DNA from: Verrucomicrobiota bacterium
Lineage (GTDB): Bacteria; Verrucomicrobiota; Verrucomicrobiia; Limisphaerales; JACRJZ01
Direction of reading: 5' to 3'
DNA: 13,525 nt
Assembly (NCBI GenBank): GCA_022711695.1
Contig: JAKLEJ010000047.1
Span: forward strand, 1 to 13,525
The position numbers and the translations under genes were made by a program. Shown piece after piece: positions 1-4,939 of this stretch; position 1 is the first letter of the stretch, and each line of letters starts with the position of its first letter. The notes beneath the pieces are model-generated. The model saw only the letters and a program-made list of their open reading frames with translations, did no database searches and had not been told where the DNA came from.

Positions 1-174
1 CCTTTGGACGCTTACATTGTCCCCCGCACTCATGACAACGTCCTTTGGCAGGTTTACGGGCTCAAGCCGGGCGAGCACACCCTCCGCATTGTCACCCTCG
101 ACCAGGCCGATCCGCGGTCCAAGGGCAAACGCATCGTCATCCAGCAGGCGGTGACCTACAAGCCTGCGCCCTGA
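1..174 (+). CDS. C-terminal fragment of an unrecognised protein
   Basis: An open frame enters from the left edge and ends at TGA 172-174, giving 57 residues. The tail contains WQVYGLKPGEHTLRIV, followed by a Lys/Arg-rich turn and IVIQQAVTY. The alternating hydrophobic pattern and the 'GLKPGEHTLRI' phrase look like the last strands of a beta-sandwich domain, as found at the C-terminus of many secreted carbohydrate-active or sialidase-like proteins in Verrucomicrobiota and Planctomycetota. That fold is an inference from pattern; too little is present to name a family. The stop lies 31 nt before the ribokinase start on the same strand, so the two may be co-transcribed, which would hint at a role in sugar or nucleoside use. 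Confidence 0.6.
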   Translation, partial: PLDAYIVPRTHDNVLWQVYGLKPGEHTLRIVTLDQADPRSKGKRIVIQQAVTYKPAP

Positions 175-205
175 ACCCGCCCTCCCCGGCCTACCCCCTC
201 CGCGC

Positions 206-1129
206 ATGAAACCTCGCATTGTCGTGGTCGGCAGTTCGAACACGGACATGATCATCCAGTTGGACCGCATTCCGCGGCCCGGCGAGACCGTGCTTGGCGG
301 GCGGTTCACTACCGCCGCCGGCGGCAAAGGGGCCAACCAGGCCGTCGCCGCCGCGCGAGCGGGAGGCGGGGTGTCGTTCGTGGCCCGCCTGGGACGCGAT
401 GTCTTCGGGGACCAGGCCCTGGCGGGGTTCCGGAGCGCCGGCATCTGTGTGGATCGCATCGGTCGGGACCCGGCCGCGCCCTCTGGCGTGGCGCTGATTT
501 TCGTGGCCCGGGACGGCGAGAATTCCATCGCCGTGGCCTCGGGGGCGAATGGCCGCCTCTCGCCGGCCGATGTGCGAAAGGCCGCCCCGGCCATCCGCGG
601 CGCGGCCGTCATGCTGCTTCAACTCGAGACCCCGCTGCCTGCCGTGGCGGAGGCGGCGCGCCTAGCCGCCAAAGCGGGCGTCCGCGTCATCCTCAACCCG
701 GCCCCCGCGCGGCCGCTGCCGGACGCGTTGCTTGGCCGGGTGTCGGTGCTCACCCCCAACGAAACCGAAGCGGAACTGCTCACCGGCGTGAAGGTGAACA
801 ACCCGGCGGCGGCGGCCCGGGCGGCGGCCAGCCTGTTGGGCCGGGGCGTGAAGACGGTTATCGTGACCCTGGGAGCGCGCGGCGCACTGGTGGCCACGCC
901 CGACATCCTCCAGTTGGTCCCCGGCTTCAAAGTGAAAGCCGTCGATACCACCGCCGCCGGCGACATCTTCAACGGGGCACTGGCGGTGGCGATGGGGGAG
1001 GGCCGGCCGTTGATCGAGGCCGCGCGTTTTGCGAACGCCGCCGCCGCCCTCTCGGTGACCCGCCTGGGCGCGCAGCCCTCCGCCCCCCGCCGCGCCGAGA
1101 TCGAGCAGCTCCTGGCAAAGTCGCATTAA
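206..1129 (+). CDS. rbsK: Ribokinase (PfkB family carbohydrate kinase)
   Basis: This cytosolic kinase is predicted to phosphorylate D-ribose to ribose 5-phosphate with ATP, feeding the pentose phosphate and nucleotide pathways. At 307 residues it has the usual family length. Visible PfkB/ribokinase signatures are the N-terminal GSSNTD (9-14), the sugar-binding GGKGANQAV (39-47), NPAPA (164-168), TPNETEAE (183-190), TLGARGA (221-227) and the anion-hole/catalytic segment DTTAAGDIFNGA (247-258), where D253 is the expected catalytic base. The ATG at 206 puts the first beta strand (RIVVVGSS) right at the N-terminus, as in known ribokinases. No Shine-Dalgarno sequence precedes it. The upstream partial gene ends 31 nt earlier on the same strand. 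The GGKGANQ and DTTAAGD motifs favour ribokinase over fructokinase or adenosine kinase, but the substrate is not proven. Confidence 0.93.
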   Translation: MKPRIVVVGSSNTDMIIQLDRIPRPGETVLGGRFTTAAGGKGANQAVAAARAGGGVSFVARLGRDVFGDQALAGFRSAGICVDRIGRDPAAPSGVALIFVARDGENSIAVASGANGRLSPADVRKAAPAIRGAAVMLLQLETPLPAVAEAARLAAKAGVRVILNPAPARPLPDALLGRVSVLTPNETEAELLTGVKVNNPAAAARAAASLLGRGVKTVIVTLGARGALVATPDILQLVPGFKVKAVDTTAAGDIFNGALAVAMGEGRPLIEAARFANAAAALSVTRLGAQPSAPRRAEIEQLLAKSH

Positions 1130-1167
1130 CTCACCCGATCCCATCTGGGCGGTCGCCTGGCGTGAAA

Positions 1168-1185
1168 CGGTGGACACAACCACCG
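1168..1185. terminator. Possible terminator hairpin after rbsK
   Basis: CGGTGG (1168-1173) and CCACCG (1180-1185) form a perfect 6-bp stem around the loop ACACAA, 38 nt after the rbsK stop. There is no T-run on either side, so it does not fit a classic intrinsic terminator. It lies between convergent genes, where such a structure could serve both directions. Confidence 0.3.
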
Positions 1186-1207
1186 GACAGCAGTTGCTGA
1201 AATAGAG

Positions 1208-1251
1208 ATCGAGGAAGACTTGAAGGTCCGGTTAGCTTCAAGAGCCTCGAT
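1208..1251. repeat. Two-part inverted repeat in the convergent gap, possible bidirectional terminator
   Basis: ATCGAGG (1208-1214) pairs with CCTCGAT (1245-1251). Inside it, CTTGAAG (1219-1225) pairs with CTTCAAG (1236-1242). The result is a 14-bp stem interrupted by an AAGA/AG internal loop, with a 10-nt terminal loop. It lies between the rbsK stop (1129) and the phosphoesterase stop (1289), both of which transcribe towards it. Transcription termination or 3'-end protection are the simplest roles. No T-run follows on either strand. Confidence 0.45.
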
Positions 1252-1279
1252 GCGCGGGGCGTGTTTGGGCGGCGCGCGA

Positions 1280-1294
1280 GAGTGAGGCTCACTC
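1280..1294. repeat. Short palindrome over the phosphoesterase stop codon
   Basis: GAGTGA (1280-1285) and TCACTC (1289-1294) form a perfect 6-bp stem with a 3-nt loop. The right arm contains the phosphoesterase stop codon (TCA at 1289-1291 on this strand). It may add to the 3'-end structure of that transcript. A short repeat of this size can also occur by chance. Confidence 0.3.
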
Positions 1295-2236
1295 CGTTTG
1301 GCCGGGCAGGGTCACCTTGGGCAGGGGCTGGAATTGCCAGGAGACATTCGTGCCCGCCACCGTCAGCAGCATCCAGCCTTCGAGCGGTTTGCGGCCCTGC
1401 AGCCCGAACGAGACGGGGGGCGTGGTCAGCAGCAAGGTGTCCTGAACCCGGTTGGTCAGGCCGCGGTGCAAATGCCCGCTGAGAATGGCCAGGACCTCTC
1501 CCTGCCGCGCCAGCCCCAGAAGCCGGGCGCGCGGGTAAGGCTCGATGTTGAAATAGTCGCCGCCCGGCTCGTCGATGCTCTTGAGAAACGGCGGGTGATG
1601 CATCAGGAGCAGGGTGGGAGTCTTGGCGGGCTCGGCAAGCTGGTCCTCGAGGAACTTCCACATCTGCCGTTCGCGCGGCAGCCGGCTGCCCATGATGCAC
1701 GAGTTCACCCCGATGACGCGCACACCGGCAATCTCCCGGGCATAGTAGGAACGCCCAAAATTCAGCTCATAGCGCCGGAGCCGCCCGAAGTTGACGGCGT
1801 CTTTCTTGCCGCCGCGGAGAATCTTGTTGCCGATGTCGTGGTTGCCTGGTGTGAGGAGCAGGGGAGCGGTCAAGCCGCGGACGCGCCGGCGAAACTCGGC
1901 AAAGGCCTCGTCGGTTCCGTATTCGGTCAGATCCCCCGCCGCGAGGACCAGGTCCACGTTGGCGGCGTTGACCGCCTCGACGGTTTTGGCGAGGCGCAGA
2001 GGGTAAAGGCGCTGCTGGTTGTTGGTGGGATCCAGCATCACGTGCATGTCGGAGATGAGCGCGATGCGTGTGGGGGCGTCGGCCGCGCGGGGCGGAGGCG
2101 CCGTGCGGCAGGCGGCCAGCAGCAGAGCGGCCGCGCCGACCAGCAGGAGGGCGAAGGCCCGGAGGGCATCAAGCGGGCTTGCGCTGGGGAGGGCGTGCGG
2201 GGCGCGACCGGCCAAGTTCCTGAAACGAACATTCAT
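1289..2236 (-). CDS. Calcineurin-like metallophosphoesterase, predicted lipoprotein
   Basis: This is a two-metal phosphoesterase of the calcineurin-like superfamily. With the ATG at 2236 it has 315 residues. All five family blocks are visible in order: SDMH (62-65), GDLTE (101-105), GNHD (131-134), MHHPPF (212-217) and GHLH (254-257). These supply metal ligands D63, H65, D102, N132, H213 or H214, H255 and H257. The N-terminus has a hydrophobic stretch (29-42) ending in the lipobox LLLAAC, with C43 as the lipidated residue, so the enzyme is probably anchored on the periplasmic side of a membrane. The open frame extends 65 codons further upstream to 2431, but that stretch has no signal-like character and would run into the divergent cvpA gene, so 2236 is preferred. 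The substrate is unknown; cyclic nucleotides, phosphodiesters or phosphoproteins are all possible. The gene stands alone, divergent from cvpA and convergent with rbsK. Confidence 0.88.
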   Translation of the reverse strand: MNVRFRNLAGRAPHALPSASPLDALRAFALLLVGAAALLLAACRTAPPPRAADAPTRIALISDMHVMLDPTNNQQRLYPLRLAKTVEAVNAANVDLVLAAGDLTEYGTDEAFAEFRRRVRGLTAPLLLTPGNHDIGNKILRGGKKDAVNFGRLRRYELNFGRSYYAREIAGVRVIGVNSCIMGSRLPRERQMWKFLEDQLAEPAKTPTLLLMHHPPFLKSIDEPGGDYFNIEPYPRARLLGLARQGEVLAILSGHLHRGLTNRVQDTLLLTTPPVSFGLQGRKPLEGWMLLTVAGTNVSWQFQPLPKVTLPGQTE

Positions 2237-2277
2237 CGTGGGGGCGATTTTGAGAGAGCCTGTGGCACAAGGCCAGT

Positions 2278-2308
2278 CCGAAATCTCGTCGGGAAGAACG
2301 GATTTCGG
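2278..2308. repeat. Inverted repeat in the divergent phosphoesterase/cvpA gap
   Basis: CCGAAATC (2278-2285) pairs perfectly with GATTTCGG (2301-2308). Just inside, CGT (2287-2289) pairs with ACG (2298-2300) after a one-nucleotide bulge, giving an 11-bp stem with an 8-nt loop. It lies 42 nt upstream of the phosphoesterase start and about 100 nt upstream of cvpA. It could be an operator or a structured leader of either transcript. Confidence 0.45.
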
Positions 2309-2352
2309 CACGGAAATTGCCCTAACCCCAGGCGGGCCGAGGTTGTTTCGAG

Positions 2353-2365
2353 CGATGAGACATCG
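2353..2365. repeat. Short palindrome upstream of cvpA
   Basis: CGATG (2353-2357) and CATCG (2361-2365) form a perfect 5-bp stem with the loop AGA, 45 nt upstream of the cvpA ATG. It could be an operator half-site pair, but it is short enough to be chance. Confidence 0.2.
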
Positions 2366-2368
2366 GGG

Positions 2369-2395
2369 TTGCAGGCGCGGGGCCGCCTGTGGCAA
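2369..2395 (+). repeat. GC-rich hairpin in the cvpA leader
   Basis: AGGCG (2373-2377) pairs with CGCCT (2384-2388) around a CGGGGC loop, and TTGC (2369-2372) can pair with GCAA (2392-2395) across a 3-nt bulge. It ends 14 nt before the cvpA ATG. If transcribed it would sit in the 5' leader next to the ribosome-loading region. No convincing sigma-70 promoter could be placed in this gap. Confidence 0.35.
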
Positions 2396-2409
2396 AGTGG
2401 AATAGAGAT

Positions 2410-3060
2410 ATGAAAGTGGACGATGTGCCATTCAATTGGGTGGATTTGTTGACAGCGGTTGTCCTTTTTGTAGGCATCCTGCGCGGACGCAAGCGGGGGC
2501 TGTCCGAGGAGTTGCTGGACACGATCCAGTGGGTGGCGATCGTGGTCCTGGCGGGGCTTTATCACGGCCTGCTGGCGGGGCACCTGGCGCGCACCTCGCT
2601 GCTGGCGCAGGGCTTCTACAACGTCTGCGCCTACCTGATTATCGTCGTGGCGGTCAAGCTGGTGTTTGCCTTCGTCAAAAAACGGATCGGCGAGAAGATC
2701 GTCGGTTCCGACCTCTTCGGGCGGGGCGAGTATTACCTGGGGATGGCGGCGGGAATGACGCGGTTTGCCTGCATGTATTTCGTGTTCCTGAGCCTGCTGC
2801 ACGCGCCGTATTACACCGAGCAGATGCTGGCGGAGACCGAGAAGGCCCAGGAAAAGGACTTTGGCGACATCCGCTTTCCCACGCTGGGCACAACGCAGCG
2901 GACCTTCTTCAAGCACTCGGCCACGGGCTGGTTCGCGGAAAAGCGCCTGGCGAACCTGTTGATTCAACCCACCTCGCCCGACGTCATGGCGCTGCGAAAC
3001 GAGAATTCCATGGGACGTCGGCGCGAGCGCGCAGTTGACGCGGTGATGGGCGGCAAGTAA
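2410..3060 (+). CDS. CvpA family integral membrane protein
   Basis: This 216-residue inner-membrane protein resembles the CvpA/colicin V production family, whose cellular role is still poorly defined (linked to biofilm, stress and envelope phenotypes in other bacteria). The N-terminus shows the family pattern of a short acidic/aromatic start (FNWVDLL, 8-14), a first membrane segment at about 9-24 and a basic turn RGRKRGLSEE (25-34). Further hydrophobic segments lie at about 40-55, 70-90 and 108-130. The soluble C-terminal tail (about 133-216) is highly charged. ATG 2410 is preferred because it gives the canonical short N-terminus; an in-frame GTG at 2389 would add seven residues and lies inside a leader hairpin. 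Only a weak AGAG precedes the ATG. The stop is 16 nt before dnaG, so the two are probably co-transcribed. Confidence 0.75.
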   Translation: MKVDDVPFNWVDLLTAVVLFVGILRGRKRGLSEELLDTIQWVAIVVLAGLYHGLLAGHLARTSLLAQGFYNVCAYLIIVVAVKLVFAFVKKRIGEKIVGSDLFGRGEYYLGMAAGMTRFACMYFVFLSLLHAPYYTEQMLAETEKAQEKDFGDIRFPTLGTTQRTFFKHSATGWFAEKRLANLLIQPTSPDVMALRNENSMGRRRERAVDAVMGGK

Positions 3061-3092
3061 CGATCTCCAGCCGGATATGGCTGGATTGATCG
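3061..3092 (+). promoter_or_regulatory. Hairpin enclosing the dnaG start codon
   Basis: TCCAGCC (3066-3072) pairs perfectly with GGCTGGA (3079-3085) around the loop GGATAT. CGATC (3061-3065) can extend the stem with GATCG (3088-3092) after a TT bulge, giving 12 pairs. The dnaG ATG at 3077-3079 straddles the loop and the first base of the descending arm, and no Shine-Dalgarno sequence is present. In mRNA this structure would hold the start codon in a hairpin, which could limit primase translation or make it depend on ribosomes finishing cvpA 16 nt upstream. The pairing is read directly from the sequence; the regulatory role is inferred. Confidence 0.45.
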
Positions 3093-4894
3093 CGCCCACC
3101 ACTCTCGAACAGATTCGAGCGGCCAGCGACATCGTCGAGATCGTCGGCGCGTCCCTGCCCTTGAAGAAGGCCGGGGGCAACTTCGTGGCGCTGTGCCCCT
3201 TTCATCGCGAGAAGACTCCCAGTTTCAGCGTCAACCCGCACAAGCAGATTTTCTATTGCTTCGGCTGCCACAAGGGCGGCGACGTGTTCTCCTTTGTGCG
3301 CGAATACGAGAACCTCTCCTTTGTCGAGGCGGTCAAGCGCCTGGCCGACCGCGCCGGCATCCCCCTCGAATTCGACAACGAGCCCGGCCAGCAGCAGGCC
3401 CGGCACCTCAAGGACACGCTCTGGCAGATTCACGAGCAGCTCGCGGCCCGCTGGCAGTCCGCGCTGGCGACCGATGCCGCCGGGCAGGCCGCCCGCGATT
3501 ACCTGGCGCGGCGCGGGGTGTCCGCCGAAGCCGTCCGGTTGTTCCGGCTGGGGTTCGCGCCGGAGCAGTGGGACGACACCGTGAACTGGGGGCGGAGCAA
3601 AGGCTACGAGCCGGCGCTCCTGGAGCAGGCCGGGCTGGTCATCCGCAAGGAGGGTTCCGACCGCTATTACGACCGGTTCCGCGGGCGGCTGATGTTCCCG
3701 ATCTGCGACGAGCAGGGCCGGATCATTGCCTTCAGCGGCCGGGTGCTCAACCCGGACGAAAAGACCGCCAAGTACGTCAACTCGCCGGAGACGCCCATCT
3801 TCACCAAGGGCAAGGTGTTCTACGGGCTGGACAAGTCGAAGCGGGCGATCCTGGAGGAGGGGTTCGCCGTGATCTGCGAGGGGCAGCTCGACCTGATCGC
3901 CTGCTACATGTCCGGCACGAAGAACATGGTGGCCCCGCAGGGCACCGCCTTCACCGCCGACCACGCCCGCATCCTCAAGCGCTATGTGAACGAGGTGGTG
4001 CTGTGCTTCGACTCGGACAACGCCGGGCAGAACGCCGCCGTGCGCGTGCTGGACAGCCTGCTGGCGGCCGACCTGGCGGTGCGCGTGGCGGTGGTTCCGG
4101 CGCCGCACGACCCGGACAGCTTCATCAAGGAGCGGGGTGGCGAGGCCTTTCGCGAGCTGGTCCGCCGCGCCGAGGGTTTCTTCGATTTCCATCTCAAGCG
4201 CCTGTGCGCGGTGCACGACGCCAGCACCGACCTGGGCCGCAAGACGATCGTGAGCGAAATGCGCGAGGCCGTCCTCAAGACGCGCGACCGCGTGCTTCTG
4301 GACACCTACGCCCAGAAGACCGCCCAGCGCCTCGGCGTGGCCGCCGACGCCATGCGCGCCGAGTTTCGGAAAGGGGGCAAGCCCGTGCGCGCCCAGGCCG
4401 GGCCCGAGGAGGAATTGCCCGAGTCCCCCAGCCCGGAGGCCGCGCCTTCGCCGCATGAAACCCAGTTGCTGCGAATTCTTTTGGCCTCCGACGAGCACGT
4501 CGGGGCGGTGGCTGGAACCCTCGACCCGGAGTGGCTGACCCACTTGCGCGTCCGGCGGATCGTGGAGCAGCGGCTGCGCCTGCACGCGGCCGGCCAGTGG
4601 CCCGGGCCCGCCGCGTTCCTGACCTTGTTTGAGGACGATCTCGAAAGCCAGGCGCTGATCGGCCGGTGTTTTGCCGAGGACCGGCCCATCCCCAACCCCG
4701 AAAAACAGTTGATGGACATCCTGATTGGCTTGCGCAACCAGGCCCTGACGCGCCAGAGCAACGACCTGCTGCGACAGCTCGGCAATCCCGAACTGGATAT
4801 GGCACTGCGGATTGAACTGACCCGGCGCAAGGAAGAGTTGCGTGTCCTCAAGTCGCAGCCGCTCCAGCCGCGTTTGAGCTTGCGAAGCGAGTAA
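3077..4894 (+). CDS. dnaG: DNA primase DnaG
   Basis: DnaG synthesises RNA primers for chromosome replication and acts with the replicative helicase at the fork. At 605 residues the length is normal. The N-terminal CHC2 zinc-binding domain has ligands C40, H43, C61 and C64 within LCPFHREKTPSFSV and FYCFGCHKGGDVF. The polymerase core follows with YDRFRGRLMFPI (198-209) and FSGRVL (219-224). The Toprim metal-binding motifs are CEGQLD (267-272), FDSDNAGQNAA (311-321) and DPDSFI (345-350). A variable linker rich in Pro, Glu and Ala (about 434-460) leads to a helical C-terminal domain (about 461-600), the expected helicase-binding region. The Toprim glutamate motif is EGQLD rather than the more usual EGYMD, but the metal-binding Glu and Asp are kept. 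The ATG at 3077 gives the standard N-terminal spacing (TLEQIRAASDIVEIVG). The gene follows cvpA by 16 nt. It is not flanked by rpsU or rpoD, its partners in the classical macromolecular synthesis operon. Confidence 0.97.
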   Translation: MAGLIAPTTLEQIRAASDIVEIVGASLPLKKAGGNFVALCPFHREKTPSFSVNPHKQIFYCFGCHKGGDVFSFVREYENLSFVEAVKRLADRAGIPLEFDNEPGQQQARHLKDTLWQIHEQLAARWQSALATDAAGQAARDYLARRGVSAEAVRLFRLGFAPEQWDDTVNWGRSKGYEPALLEQAGLVIRKEGSDRYYDRFRGRLMFPICDEQGRIIAFSGRVLNPDEKTAKYVNSPETPIFTKGKVFYGLDKSKRAILEEGFAVICEGQLDLIACYMSGTKNMVAPQGTAFTADHARILKRYVNEVVLCFDSDNAGQNAAVRVLDSLLAADLAVRVAVVPAPHDPDSFIKERGGEAFRELVRRAEGFFDFHLKRLCAVHDASTDLGRKTIVSEMREAVLKTRDRVLLDTYAQKTAQRLGVAADAMRAEFRKGGKPVRAQAGPEEELPESPSPEAAPSPHETQLLRILLASDEHVGAVAGTLDPEWLTHLRVRRIVEQRLRLHAAGQWPGPAAFLTLFEDDLESQALIGRCFAEDRPIPNPEKQLMDILIGLRNQALTRQSNDLLRQLGNPELDMALRIELTRRKEELRVLKSQPLQPRLSLRSE

Positions 4895-4907
4895 TCCGCG
4901 CGCGAGG

Positions 4908-4931
4908 ATGAGAACGTTCACGAAGGAATGA
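4908..4931 (+). other. Seven-codon mini-ORF, possible coupling peptide
   Basis: ATG 4908 opens a seven-residue frame (MRTFTKE) that ends at TGA 4929-4931. That stop overlaps an in-frame alternative ATG of the next gene (4928) in an ATGA arrangement. A purine-rich CGAGG lies directly before it, too close for an ideal ribosome site. It could help deliver ribosomes to the following gene, but frames this short arise by chance. Confidence 0.12.
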
Positions 4932-4934
4932 GGA
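4930..4934 (+). promoter_or_regulatory. Ribosome binding site deciding the start of the dihaem gene
   Basis: GAGGA sits 5 nt upstream of ATG 4940. Most genes in this window have no recognisable Shine-Dalgarno sequence, so this match favours 4940 over the in-frame ATG at 4928. A second purine run, GAAGGA (4922-4927), directly abuts ATG 4928 and is too close to serve it well. Confidence 0.55.
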
Positions 4935-4939
4935 ATGCC

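Noticed and set aside
1201..2409. The 9-mer AATAGAGAT occurring at 1201-1209 and 2401-2409
   Set aside because: The surrounding bases differ and a single 9-mer match over this distance can arise by chance.
2237..2431. Upstream extension of the phosphoesterase to an ATG at 2431
   Set aside because: It would overlap the cvpA start and place 65 non-signal residues before a clear lipoprotein signal sequence.
4912..4919. Palindrome GAACGTTC between dnaG and the dihaem gene
   Set aside because: At 8 bp and isolated, without arms that extend it, it is not convincing as an operator or terminator.
2984..4921. 645-codon minus-strand frame opposite dnaG
   Set aside because: DnaG is unambiguous on the plus strand; the opposite frame is low-complexity and domain-free.
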